Of a stretch of 64,000 bases of DNA, positions 35,512-46,649 are shown piece by piece. The notes beneath the pieces are model-generated. The model ran no database searches. It had not been told where the DNA came from and saw nothing but the letters and a program-made list of their open reading frames with translations. Position numbers and translations under genes: made by a program. Within the stretch, counting starts at the first letter, position 1, and the number at the start of each line of letters is the position of its first letter. The DNA is from Iris pallida (Eukaryota > Streptophyta > Magnoliopsida > Asparagales > Iridaceae). The DNA is taken from assembly GCA_029216955.1 (NCBI GenBank), contig JANAVB010031417.1, forward strand, positions 18,818,219 through 18,882,218, in the 5' to 3' direction.

Positions 35512-36126
35512 TGTAAGTCCCCTGAATTTCCGGGATTTATTTTCGAATTTTCTAAATAATTTATTCTCGATAATTCATTTTATTTAATTAATTTTGATCA
35601 TTAAATGCACTTTACCGTGACTTGGAATTCTAGAGCATCAGGGATGCCAGTCTCTGGAAACCTCCTTCTTGAAGTTTGTAATAGACGAGATTATCTTCAT
35701 ATTGATATTTCGTGTCCCACTCGAACTTGTTCCCTTGTGCTCCATTTGCTTCGCGCAACTTTCAGGTCAATTTAGACCAATTTATCGTCTGTCGTAATTT
35801 GTGATTTAATTTCCAACTTAATTTTCGGGCCCGACATCGGTCCAATCCAGTCGACCCAATATATGGTCCTGGCCTGTTTTAAGTCTACTATGCACGTGCC
35901 ACTTGCGTGCCACCGATTGGATCTCTCTTGTGCTCCCATTCCATCCGTGATTTTAATTGGTTTAAATTATTATTTTAATTAAATCTTGGCCCCAAGCTTG
36001 CCCAAATTTGGCCCAACACCCAATCTAATTTGGTGTATGCCCTATCATGACTGCCCATACACCCCCCTGATATATTTTTCTTTTTCTCTACTCAAAACAT
36101 CTCTATATATATAAATATCTCATTTC

Positions 36127-36129
<3 letters not shown>

Positions 36130-36216
<87 letters not shown>
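36130..36216. repeat. (TA)n microsatellite in 3' LTR-C
   Basis: About 43 TA units, longer than the 34 or so in the 5' LTR. A length difference between LTRs identical at birth reflects microsatellite slippage or assembly noise. Confidence 0.98.
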
Positions 36217-36220
<4 letters not shown>

Positions 36221-36461
36221 TCTCTCTCTTATTAACAAACACACACCAACACTCCCCCTCCCCCATCACTATCACACCCCCGTCCCCCATGTACAGCCGA
36301 CTTCACCCCCCTCCCCATCTCTCAAATCTCTCTCTCTCTCTAAATATCCCACTCTCTTATTATATAAATATATACACAACACACACCACTAATTCACTTT
36401 CTCTCTCACTTTAATTCCCTCTCTCTCTCTCCAATACTACACAACACAACAACACCCCCCC

Positions 36462-36896
36462 ATGGCTGAGCTCCCCGAATCCACTCCTCCTTCCACTCCC
36501 ATGGCCGACGGCCAACCACCACCTCCTCCCGAGCAAAGCCCCTCTCCTCCTCCTCACTTCACCATCACCATCACCATTCACTACCACCATCATCACCATT
36601 CACTATCCCCATCACCCACCTCTTCCTCCTCCGCTCCGCCGTCGGGCAGCCACCCTCAACCGCCGACTCGCCGTCGCGCCAGGAGGCGTCTCCGCCGCCA
36701 TGGCAGCGCGCAGCAGCTGCTGCTCGAAGCCGCAGCAACATGGCGCAACAGCAGCAGCGCATGGCAGCCGCGCGCGCGCACCGGCAGCCGCGCGCCGCCG
36801 CAGCCGCCGCCGTCGCCGGCGAGCCCCTCCTGGGCTACGCGTGGGCAGGGCGCACCTCCCTGTGGCGGCCACCATCCTCCGGTATGCGCCGTCTAG
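36462..36896 (+). other. GC-rich ORF inside 3' LTR-C
   Basis: Counterpart of 28,876-29,310, starting in CCATGG. The N-terminus (MAELPESTPPSTPMADGQPP) is conserved with one change, then frames diverge because of indels in the CCT/CAC repeats. This argues against a conserved full-length protein. The downstream splice-like sites recur near 37,040 and 37,146. Confidence 0.28.
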
Positions 36897-37479
36897 GCGT
36901 TTCGTGCGTTTGGCACGGGTTTCCGTCGTGACGAGCTCGAAACCGGAGTTGAAATGGCGTTCCGTCGCAGCGATTTTGTGCACGTTTTTCGAGAAATCCG
37001 ACCGTTGGATCGACAATTTCTTCGCTTCGTCTCAATCTCGGTATATCCATCTTCACTTCCCTCACTTTTCGTCCGTTAATTTTATCGTTTGATACATCAA
37101 AACCGGCCACCAAGTTGACCGTTTAAATTGTGTTATTTTTGGACAGTTTTATGGAGCCAACTTCGTCGGTTCGTATCTCCTCCATCGCAGCTCCGTCTGG
37201 CGTGCCACTGGTTCCTACGCGAAGCTGGTATGACTCTCTTCCTAACCCTCCAGTTTTATTTCATTGTGAGCACGTTTGATTGGTTGAATTCGATGCCAAA
37301 GTTGGCCGTCCAAATTCGTAATTTTCAACTTGTAAAATTCTGTTTTTGAACCCGGGACACCGGATTCAATTTCTGACACCACCAGTAGACTCGTGGCGTC
37401 GTTCTGGCATGTTTTCATATAAAGTTTGTTAGATTTGGAGAACGTGAGCCCTGGCACGCATTTTGGTACAAAGCGGGCC

Positions 37480-38095
37480 AGTCCGGGTCAACGGGTCATT
37501 TTGAGATCGGCTCATCGGAATCCAATTCTGGATATACCGTTGAGTTCGTATCGTCATTCTGGACTCGTTGACATATAATTTGCTAGGTTTTAGTGGACAT
37601 TGGTTCCAGTACGCATTTCGGTGCAAATCGGATACCAATATCCGGATCAACGGGTCATTCTGAGATCGGCTCATCGGAATCCAATTCTGGATATACCGTT
37701 GAGTTCGTATCGTCATTCTAGACTCGTTGACATATAATTTGCTAGGTTTTAGTGGACATTGATTCCGGCACGCATTTCGGTGCAAGTCGGACACCAATAT
37801 CCAGGTCAAATGGTCATTTTAAGATCGGCTCATCGGAATCCAATTTCGGACATACCGTTGAGTTCGTATCGTCATTCTGGACTCGTTGACATATAATTTG
37901 CTGAGTTTTGAGGACATTAGCTCCGACACGCTTTTTCGTGCAAATCGGAATTTCAATGTCATGGTCAACGGACCAATTTGAGATCGGGTCAACGGAATTC
38001 AATTCTGGACATACCGTTGAGTTCGTATCGTCATTCTGGATTCGTGGACATATAATTTGTTAGATTTAGTGGACTAGTATTCTTACACATTTTTT
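37480..38095 (+). repeat. 160-base tandem repeats in 3' LTR-C
   Basis: Four units of the same repeat as at 29,945-30,590, with markers near 37,490, 37,649, 37,808 and 37,968. The unit number is the same in both LTRs, so expansion predates the insertion of this element. Confidence 0.88.
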
Positions 38096-38387
38096 GGTGC
38101 AAAGCGGGTCCGACACGGACACCGTTTTGATCCGAAATTATCTTTTTGCTCATGTGTCCAAATTGGACTTATGGATAGGCTATTCTAGCTGATTTGACCA
38201 TTCTGGACACGTTGGTGATGTTTGTTTTATCATCCGACAATGTTTGTAGGTATTTCTTTGTGTATTGACCTTTTATTATAATTAATTCTTATTTAGTTCG
38301 TATTTCGGAATTAGTACAACGAAACTGAGATCAGTCGATTCCAGTGATCTGACATCGCTGAAATTGGCAAGATGATCATGTGGATCA

Positions 38388-38570
38388 CAAGACGCTTTAT
38401 CATGTCCACGATGCTCTAGAAATCAACGTTTTATCACCCCTGATGCTCTAGAAATCAAAGTCACGGTAAAGAGCATTTAATGATCAAAATTAATTAAATT
38501 AAAATAAATTATCGAGAATAAATCATTTGAAAAATTCAAAAATAAATCCCGAAAATTCAGGAGGCTTACA
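38388..38570 (-). mobile_element. Inverted LTR-C terminus, right piece
   Basis: Reverse complement of the first 130-180 bases of LTR-C, ending GGCTTACA (an LTR start TGTAAGCC on the minus strand). A short duplicated motif GATGCTCTAGAAATCAA occurs twice within it. It is probably the distal end of the inverted LTR-C whose other piece is 26,418-27,939. Confidence 0.72.
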
Positions 38571-39095
38571 GATTCAAGGCTGTAGTCCATCTCATTTATG
38601 CATAGTATACAACTGCCCAGAAATTCTTTTATTTTCTCGTATTTTCTTTCCTTCTATTATTTTGGAAATTGACCTTTTGGGGAGGATTGTTAGCTGTGTG
38701 TGTTTACACACTAGAGCAAAAGCTCAATTCCCTCTAATAATCCCATATCGGTTCGGTCCGGTTCGACGCACGTAATGGGTGCGGGTACGTGCCCACATCT
38801 GCGGACGCCGAATGCTGATTTGATTTCCTCTTCGGGTTCGGACTGAGACCCTAAAAATCCTTTTGCTCCTCATTTAATTTTGACCGTTATAAACCTATTA
38901 ATTTTGTAACATTTGACATATTAACTCTTGTCCAGATACAATGTATCACATGTTTTTCATTTGAATTTATTTGTAATGTTCAATATTTATTGGCTAGATT
39001 AAATTGCCTTCATTCTCCATTATTTCCTAACCTTGGAAAAAAGCCTATATATTGAGGCACATCTCAATATTTTGGATACACTGAAAATTACTACA

Positions 39096-39152
<57 letters not shown>

Positions 39153-40157
39153 CTCTCGAATTCTTGTCTCTCCGAAACTCTTTTGTTTTTGGTTTGTTGC
39201 TCTAGGCAGAGCTAAGTCGATGGTCACTCTCTCTACGTCGTGTACGGCAAGGAGATTCCGATGGAGGGAAAATTTTACCACTAGGAGCATTCGGACAAAG
39301 TCTGTCCATAGACCAGAATTATCAAATGTACAAGAAAATAACAACAGCAACAAAACCCCATAGATAATGCTAAAGCTATTGAAAAAGGAAATTCTTTCAG
39401 AAAATTTAATAACAATATAATGAGGAAATATGAAGAACATATGGTGACCCGGCTAAACCTACGTACATCCAGGAATGATTTAGAGAATTCAGTAGCTCTA
39501 AAGATGCGGAAAATGCTTCATAAAATTTAATAATAATATAATGGCGAAACATGGAGAGCCTATTGTATTAAACATCGAGCAAAAATCTCTTAAGAGGGAA
39601 GAATGTAGTGCTTGTAGCTTCGTAGGAGTCACCTGGAGGAAAGAACAAAAGAAAGCGGAAGGGAAAAACATATATGCACCTTTGTTTCAGACAAGTAGTT
39701 GTATTATTTCAGAACAGAGATGACCGGCAGACTGACATCAACATAAGAAACACCGGAAATTCAGAAAGCAACCAAACAGACTGACATCAACATAAGAAAC
39801 AAGCCTAAGCATCTAAACTAATTCATAAACTATATCACCACGAGGGCCAAGCTGACGAACTTAACAATTTCATCAACTCCAATCAGAACCAGTCAAATCT
39901 AGTCAATATAGAGGATCTAATCATCTCATATGACTGTATAGTCTATGAGACCATACACCATGATCATGATCACACTCCCAAAAAGATTTCCAATAAAGTA
40001 GAAATAAATTTTGACACGTGGTCTGGTCCCCCTCCAAGAGTTCCAATGTCAGTTTAATAAATAATTTAATTAGTAAACATATGCAAGATTATATTAGGAA
40101 AGAAAAGTTCTATGGTGAAGTTGGACTTTTTCTATTATATAGTGGTAAAGATATTTA
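38571..40157. other. Unclassified stretch with promoter-like signals
   Basis: No convincing gene. A TATA box TATATATT lies at 39,046-39,053, followed after about 50 bases by (CT)n at 39,101-39,149, the arrangement of plant core promoters and of many plant LTRs. ORFs across the CT run are low-complexity. A 60-base segment (ACTGACATCAACATAAGAAAC) is tandemly duplicated near 39,728-39,800 and weakly repeated near 41,340. The source of the rest is unknown. Confidence 0.35.
39101..39149. repeat. (CT)n microsatellite
   Basis: About 24 uninterrupted CT units just downstream of a TATA box, as in a pyrimidine-rich 5' leader. Confidence 0.97.
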
Positions 40158-40602
40158 CACTGTGTTTGGGAACATTTGGGGGGGAGGGAGAGGAAAATTT
40201 GAGGGAAAGGAAAATGGAGGGGAAGAAAAATGGAGGAAAGTTAATTTTTCCTTTGTTTGGATGGACAAAAAGTAGGGGAAGGAAAAGTTTAAAAACAATT
40301 TTTTATTTGTTTATGGATATAGGTATAATTACTATTTCCTCCTTGGTATTCTCAAATGATGATTTAATTTTAACTTTTTGAGGGGTGGTGGGGTAAATTC
40401 ACTCAAATTCCTCTCATCTCTCTCCATTTTCCTCCCACATTTGGAAGAAAATTTTTTTGGGGGGACCCACCTACTTTTTCCTCTCAAATTTTCCTCCCCC
40501 ATGTTCTCTCCCCCTTTCCAAACACCATCATTTAAAATTTTCCTCTCACTTTTCCCTCAACTTTTTCCTTCCTCCCATTTTCCACCCTTCCCAAACGGTA
40601 CC
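40158..40602. mobile_element. Candidate Tourist-like MITE
   Basis: The two ends are inverted copies around GTTTGGGAA (left CACTGTGTTTGGGAAC, right complement GGTACCGTTTGGGAAG), flanked by TTA on both sides (40,155-40,157 and 40,603-40,605), the trinucleotide target used by PIF/Harbinger elements. Purine-rich left and pyrimidine-rich right arms continue the fold-back for over 60 bases. No transposase is encoded. The outermost six bases of the inverted repeats match poorly, so the family is tentative. Confidence 0.55.
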
Positions 40603-40619
40603 TTAGGTTTCACATGATT

Positions 40620-40620
<1 letters not shown>

Positions 40621-40691
<71 letters not shown>
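40621..40691. repeat. Poly-C run of 71
   Basis: 71 consecutive C bases. No other long C or G homopolymer occurs in this window. The 16 bases between the MITE target site and the run are ordinary. Confidence 0.98.
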
Positions 40692-41134
40692 ATAAATAGT
40701 CTTAATATTTATTTATTAAATTTAACATGGATAGTTAGATGATTACCTATAAAAAAAAAATAAAGGAGTTTTTGTTCTCTTTTCGTTTAGTACAAACTAC
40801 GTGACTATTATGTTGGCCCATTACCTAATGGTCACACCCGATTTTGATAAATCAACAAATGACTTAAGTCAATACACAAAATATACAAACTACTGCTAAC
40901 ATTTCAGGTCAAATGAATTCAATATCAGATAGTGTACTACAACATGAGCAAGCATGAAAATCATCAATCCGAAGCATTGTTAGAGTTATATACTAAAAGC
41001 ATTACTTTTGTAGTAACCTTATTTCCTTAAATTTTGAATTTGAATCATATGGACAAATGTTTGCATATTGTATTTGTTGCAAGTGTTAATGCAAATGTAT
41101 GACATTCTATATTACAGATAACAGGAGAACTTAC

Positions 41135-41274
41135 ACATCCCAAGTCCTTGGCCAACTTCCGTACACCAAACAGTCCCTTATACGGTGATATACGGTGATA
41201 CATCAAGTTCTCATGTACAAGAAAGACGCCATAGAAGTGACCAACAACCTCTTCGGTGGATGAGCTAGCAAAAG
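41135..41274 (-). other. Possible coding exon, identity unknown
   Basis: On the minus strand a 140-base segment lies between a good 3' splice site (TTTGTTTCAG at 41,275-41,284) and a consensus 5' splice site (GTAAGT, complement of 41,129-41,134). It is open in one frame for 46 codons and includes SSSTEEVVGHFYGVFLVHE and GLFGVRKLAKDLGC, which look like real protein rather than repeat translation. An open stretch upstream on the same strand (41,288-41,520) includes SFIQIVCSTCHQDQ, whose relation is unclear. An internal 10-base duplication (TACGGTGATA) lies inside the exon. I recognise no family; it may be a gene fragment. Confidence 0.3.
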
Positions 41275-41555
41275 CTGAAACAAAGGGTCACCACGGACTA
41301 CAAGGCAAGAAATACCAAAAATTCACAAAGCAACCAAACAGACCGACATCAAACATATCACGGAAACTTGATATAGTTTTGTATTGATCTTGGTGACAAG
41401 TAGAACAAACAATTTGAATGAAACTTGTTCCTACTGGAAAGAGAAAGGAATTTGCAGTCGCAGAAGGTTCCTTGCACTCTGCATCTGAAGCCAACAGACG
41501 CCTCGGAACAAAGTACCGGAAGCTGTTTCTCGGAGAAGTGATTACTTAAAGTCAT

Positions 41556-42862
41556 TGTAACATAAAAGTTGGCCCACGCCCGCGCCTAGAAGAATACAAT
41601 CCTTTTAGAACAACCCAGAAGTATACAATTGTTAGATGCATCATTTAATTAGAAAATGTAGATTTACCAGGATTGCTCCAAGGATAATTAAGTATGTGCT
41701 ATATGTTGCACAGATATCTATAGGGGACAACATGACTCATACACTGAATTGATTTTGATGTGTTCTAGTGTATTTTGGAATATCCGCATTGTGTCTGATA
41801 TGTGAGACATGGATACGACAGTGACTCCAGAGTTTCCATGCTTCCTAGGCATTTCACCATGTGAGGTCAATTTGGATAGTTGTATATGAAAGTAATATTT
41901 CCTTCTAAAGGCGCAAACTTTGCTCGGTCTAAATAGACGTTATTATGAGAACAAGTCTATTCAGTTCAACCAAATTTGGGATTTTTACACTACACTAAAT
42001 AAGGCAATGGTAAGTGTTGATACTATTTTATGCACGCTTCAAGGCTTTAATATATTTGAAATTTAATTGAAACAAATATTACATAAGACAGCTACAAGAA
42101 CCATCCTATTTTACAGGCCATGATGTGGAACGGTTTAATGTCTCGAAAAAAAAAAGTGTAGATGACAAATTAGTTGTGATAAATGGATCTCAAAACAACA
42201 AATAAAATAAAAAGAGAAGGAATAAGAAATGAGTACTTCAGCGGAAAGTGCAGGTGTAAGGTTTGAACTTTGAAGATGTTGTTAATAGAGGAGAAAAAAA
42301 CAGTTTATAACCTTCTGCGACATAGATGAATTAATAACTAGATACACCAGTTTGTATGAGTGGAGTCATAGGGAAGGAGCTAGTAAGAATAGAGATAGAC
42401 CTAAGCAAACTTGATCAACAATTTAAAAAACGAATGGATTGCTCAGTGAAGCGAGGATATGGCCCTCAACAGAGCTAAACAAAACAAAAGGATTCATGTA
42501 GTCAACCTAGAAATTTGTAATGAAGAATTTGTTGTTATCTAAGTTGCTTGGGTAATCCTCCAAAGGGGACCTTATCCTTGTCCATATCCATCTCGGATAC
42601 ATATTGGACATGATACTGCCTCGAAACTCATGCTGAATATCGCCCCCACGTTTCTAGGTTCCAATTTACAAAGGATATAAACATGGTTGGAAGTTATTTG
42701 ACATGGCTGTTATAATTGAGATATTATAAGAAGCATGTCTAGAACTTTTTGGAAGCTAGTTAATACCCAAGACATGCATAAATAAAGATATTATTAGGAT
42801 CTAGAACAAATGATGTATATAGACAGTATTCATGTGTACATATTACCATACCATATGGGTAT
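41556..42862. other. Stretch with no recognised feature
   Basis: AT-rich, with only short ORFs and no clear inverted repeats, terminal motifs or RNA gene signals that I can recognise. Confidence 0.5.
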
Positions 42863-44530
42863 TGGAATTTCCTGACATTTTGAATTCGTACCATGTCCTC
42901 ATCCGAATCCGTACCTGTGCAACCTAGGTTATTATTGTTCTTAGATGTAAGATTGTAATGTATAGCATCAATTACATATGAAATATATCCTATAAAATTA
43001 GGATTTAGGAGAGTGTCATATCAAATGCCCTTACATCCTACTAAAGTGCCGATCTCGATGGAGAATCACTCAGAGTGCAAAAAGAAGTACATGGTTCATT
43101 GTTCCCGCAAAGTGGAACGACTTGTAACTTGACCAAATAATACACTGTATATTTATAAAAGCATCTCTTCAAGTCTCAACTAGAATACTTGACTCCACTA
43201 GGTTTTCATTACATGCCGCAATATAAGAGCATCTCCAACCCTATTATTTTGTTTTGTGTTGTGATTCTTAGGTGGCAATAGACACAAGCCAATGTCTTCT
43301 ATAGGTGACAAGATTATATTCACAAAAGATAATGAGTTTGAAAAGTCTTCTCCAATGCAAAAGTATTGAGAAGACAATACAAAATATATTTTTACAACTT
43401 TCAAGACAACTTATACTCTTCTGTACTTTTTTATATAGATTTTTATTTACGGTTGACGATGTGGACATAAAGTTATTGTGAAGTGCATTGTCTAGATCTA
43501 GACAACCAACTTGCCATGTCATTGTCATGTCAACTCCATACTTTATTTCACGTTTGCATTGAAGAAGTACTTTTGAAAAAAAACTTGTCATTCCTATGTG
43601 GCAATCATTTTTTCCAAACTCACAATAGGGTTCGAGATGCTCTAAGGGCAAGTTTGGATTATAGTTTGAGAAACGGTTGTTTGCTAAACATGTGTTTTTA
43701 TGTGGGCACAACCTTTGCCTATGGCCGTTTTAAAGCTTCAAATGAACAAGGGAGTTTCACCCAAAGGGAAAAGTAACAATACCTGTACATCTAGCTGGAT
43801 ACATTTGAGCTCCATATTAAACATAATGGGGTAGCAATTAGCTGCATGACATACATAATTAATAGAAAGACATGAACTACCTCAAGATTTTGGTCCTTTT
43901 CTTCTCTCTTTGTGCTTAAGAGCAAATTGAATAAAATGGGATGACTATGCACAAGGGCGGAACTAATATTTTAGTTTACCTCGGACTGAACTTAAATCTT
44001 CTTGAAATTTTTTTAACACGGAAAAATATTTACTTAATAATAAGTTCAACAAAATATTCTGCCATCATAATCCAAATGTGTGAATCAAATATCATTTTTC
44101 AAAAAGAATGAGTTCTTAGGAACTAAAGGATTCTTTTTTCAAATAACTAAGCCTTTAGTCCCACTAATTTAGGCTTTAGGTCTAATTTAAAAAAAAAGAT
44201 CCCCGGTACTACATACGAGACTTTGTGCACACTGCATTGTATGCCTGTTGGGCCCACTGTTTCCAACTCCCACCAAATAAATGAAAGGAATAATATGCCC
44301 CCGTGGCTTGATCCACTGATTTTCCGTCATCCAGCCGGAGTGTTATACCTCTCCACGGTAACCACAAGAGGCACTCGAGTTCGGTAATTTTTAAAAAAAT
44401 GGACTTTTAAGAACTAAAGGCTTAATATTTTGCGGGTTTTTAGGCTTGTGACGAAAATTGGGCTTAATGTTAGTAGAATAAAGGCTTAGTGGTCTAGTGG
44501 GCTAACTATATAGTGTGTGTTTTTTTTTTT
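42863..44530. repeat. Local segmental duplication, left copy
   Basis: It matches 44,728-45,812 in the same orientation, starting TGGAATTTCCTGACATTTTG and ending in a T run after TATATAGTG. The left copy is longer because it holds a MITE (43,227-43,642) and about 190 bases at 44,199-44,390 that are absent on the right. Flanking common parts differ by scattered substitutions, so the duplication is not new. Confidence 0.9.
43227..43642. mobile_element. Tourist-type MITE with verified empty site
   Basis: Terminal inverted repeats are GAGCATCTCCAACCC on the left and GAGCATCTCGAACCC as the complement of the right. The target-site duplication is TAA (43,224-43,226 and 43,643-43,645). The duplicated region at 45,089-45,091 has a single TAA in the same flanks (GCAATATAAGGGCAAG), i.e. 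the empty site. A TAA target is typical of PIF/Harbinger. The 416-base element encodes no protein. Confidence 0.92.
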
Positions 44531-44576
44531 CGTCTAGGCCGCAGTCGTCCTTACCCAACTAATAGCTCCGCCCATA
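43952..44576. mobile_element. Non-autonomous hAT element, 625 bases
   Basis: An 8-base target duplication, ACTATGCA, occurs at 43,944-43,951 and 44,577-44,584 without mismatch. Inner ends are CAAGGGCGGAAC on the left and TATGGGCGGAGC as the complement of the right, in keeping with hAT termini. The body is AT-rich with no transposase. A truncated sister copy begins at 45,422 with the same left target ACTATGCA. Confidence 0.85.
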
Positions 44577-44584
44577 ACTATGCA

Positions 44585-44727
44585 TGCTAGGGCTGGGCAT
44601 ACGGATCCACGATCCGCGGTTCCGATCCGTCCCGAACCATATATTGTCCAAACAAGCCGGTTCCAAAATTTTTACTTTTAAACGGGACGGGACGGGACGG
44701 GTTGTGTAAAATAAACGGATCGGGGCG
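44585..44727. other. Short unclassified piece with GGGAC repeats
   Basis: It contains AGGGCTGGGCATACGGATCC and (GGGAC)n near 44,685-44,701, patterns seen in small non-autonomous DNA elements. It separates the two duplication copies. No boundaries are proven. Confidence 0.3.
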
Positions 44728-45125
44728 TGGAATTTCCTGACATTTTGAATTCGTACCATGTCCTCATCCGAATCCGTACCTGTGCAACCTAGGTTATTAT
44801 TGTTCCTAGATGTAAGATTGTAATGTATAGCATCAATTACATATGAAACATATCCTATAAAATTAGGATTTAGGAGAGTGTCATATCATATGCCCTTACA
44901 TCCTACTAAAGTGCCAAGCTCGATGGAGAATCACTCGAAGTGCAAAAAGAAGTACATGGTTTATTGTTCTCGCAAAGTGGAACAACTTGCAACTTGACCA
45001 AATAATACACTGTATATTTATAAAAGCATCTCTTCAAGTCTCAACTAGAATACTTGACTCCACTAGGTTTTCGTTACATGCCGCAATATAAGGGCAAGTT
45101 TGGATTATAGTTTGAGAAAGTAAAA

Positions 45126-45301
45126 AAACTTGGATACAGAAGGCTGTATCAAAATTTTGATACAGTCTCTGTATGACAAGTGGGTCCCCTCTCTCTCTCT
45201 CTTTGTAAAACATGTAAACATAAATATATAATAGGGGCCCACTTGTCATATAGAGGCTGTATCAAAATTTTGATACAGCCTTCTATATCAAAGTTTTACT
45301 C
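45126..45301. mobile_element. Fold-back MITE, possibly Mutator-like
   Basis: Nearly the whole element folds on itself. The left arm AAACTTGGATACAGAAGGCTG... and the complement of the right arm AAACTTTGATATAGAAGGCTG... match for about 64 bases, through TGACAAGTGGG. The 11-base direct repeat AGAAAGTAAAA flanks it (45,115-45,125 and 45,302-45,312), in the 8-11 base range of Mutator-like insertions. An internal ATCAAAATTTTGAT palindrome is present in each arm. The loop is a CT run. Confidence 0.8.
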
Positions 45302-45421
45302 AGAAAGTAAAAATAAAACATAGATAATTAATAGAAAGACATTAAACTACCTCAAGATTTTGGTCCTTTTCTCCGCTCTTTGTGCTTAAGAGCAAATTGA
45401 ATAAAATGGGATGACTATGCA

Positions 45422-45812
45422 CAAGGGCAGAGCTAATATTTTAGTTTACCCCGAACTGAACTTAAAACTTCTTCAATTAGTTTAACACGAAAAAATATTT
45501 ACTTAATAATAAGCTAAACAAAACATTCAACATTTAATTTCTTAGAATGCCGTCATAATCCAAATGTGTGAATGAAATATCATTTTTCAAAAGAAAATTG
45601 AATTTTTAGGAAATAAAGGCCTCTTGTTTCAAATAACTAAGCCTTTAGTCCACTAACTTAGGCTTTAGGTTTAATTTTAAAAAAATGGATTTTTAGGAAC
45701 TAAAGGCTTAATATTTTGTGGGTTTTTAGGCTTGTGACAAAAATTAGGCTTAATGTGAGTGGAATAAAGGCTTAGTGGTCTAGTGATCCAAGTATATAGT
45801 GTTTTTTTTTTC
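45422..45812. mobile_element. Truncated hAT copy
   Basis: Same left end (CAAGGGCAGAGC, after ACTATGCA) and body as 43,952-44,530, but the right terminus is absent because the duplication ended in the internal T run. Confidence 0.75.
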
Positions 45813-45935
45813 AAAGGTTCGAAGTATCAACATTGGAATCGATATCGGACCATTCCTATGAGTATCGGGATATCGACAATATCGACGGTTTAGGATCAGA
45901 GTATCGGATTTATTGGTATCGAAAAGCAAATAATT

Positions 45936-46649
45936 CACTACCAAAATACAGTCAATTAGCGACGGCACATTAGCGACGGATTCTTCCCGTCGGCGTTAGC
46001 GATGGATTTGCGACAAATAACTGACGGAGTACTGACGACAAATCGATATATTTTTAATTTTATTTTAAGGGGGAGAAAAGGTCGCACGTCCGTCGGTAGG
46101 GCGTCGGAGACATAGCGACGGATATGTGGCCGTCGCTATGCAGTCGACTATTTGGCGGGAATTGTTGGAAGAAGTGGTAGGACAAATCTTCGACTACGTA
46201 GCGACGGATAGTCCGTCGGCAAGTATCCAAAAGAGCGACGGACGAGCGACGGATATTATACGTCGCTAGTCCGTCGCTAAATATACGACCCAGACTTAAA
46301 TTGAAACGACGGAGGGAACTTTCCATCCCCCCCAAATTTCACTCTCTCTCCTCTCTCTCTCCCGCGGCTTCGGTGATCGACGGCGTCCGCTCCTCTCTCT
46401 CTCTCCCGAAGGTAATCCTCTCTCTCTCTCTCTCTCGTTTGCGGTGGTCGGAGGGGCAGCGGGGGCGACGTGCGGGGGCGTCGTGGGCTAGGGGGTGGCG
46501 GGGGAGGCGTTGGCTGCAGGGGCGGGGGAGGCGGGGCCGGGGGGGCTGTTGGGGGAAGCGTTTGGCTGCGGGGGGCACGGAGGAGGCGATTGGCTACGGG
46601 GAGCGTGCGAGGGAGGTGGGGGCTGGGGGGCGGGGAAGGCGGGGGCGGG
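45936..46649. mobile_element. CACTA (En/Spm) transposon end
   Basis: It begins CACTACCAAAATACAGTCAA, the diagnostic CACTA terminus. Subterminal GCGACGGA / TCCGTCGC motifs follow in both orientations more than ten times up to 46,280, the usual transposase-binding array of this superfamily. Next come CT-rich runs (46,330-46,435) like a 5' leader and a G-rich block (46,440-46,648). The element is cut at 46,650 by LTR-E; its transposase genes and other end are not in the window. Confidence 0.82.

Larger units (their letters stand above)
35512..38387 (+). mobile_element. LTR-C, 3' LTR, truncated
   Basis: It starts TGTAAGTCCCCTGAATTTCC and follows the 5' LTR closely, including the TA run, CT leader, GC-rich block and four 160-base repeats, up to GATCATGTGGATCA at 38,387. 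The last 1.8 kb of the LTR, with the TTGAC array and the GTGACA end, is missing. The break joins it to an inverted LTR-C end. Confidence 0.85.
44728..45812. repeat. Local segmental duplication, right copy
   Basis: Second copy of 42,863-44,530. It lacks the Tourist MITE (giving the empty site at 45,089) but has gained a fold-back element at 45,126-45,301. Confidence 0.9.

Noticed and set aside
39045..39440. 131-codon minus-strand ORF
   Set aside because: It includes a (RE)n run from the CT microsatellite and no domain.
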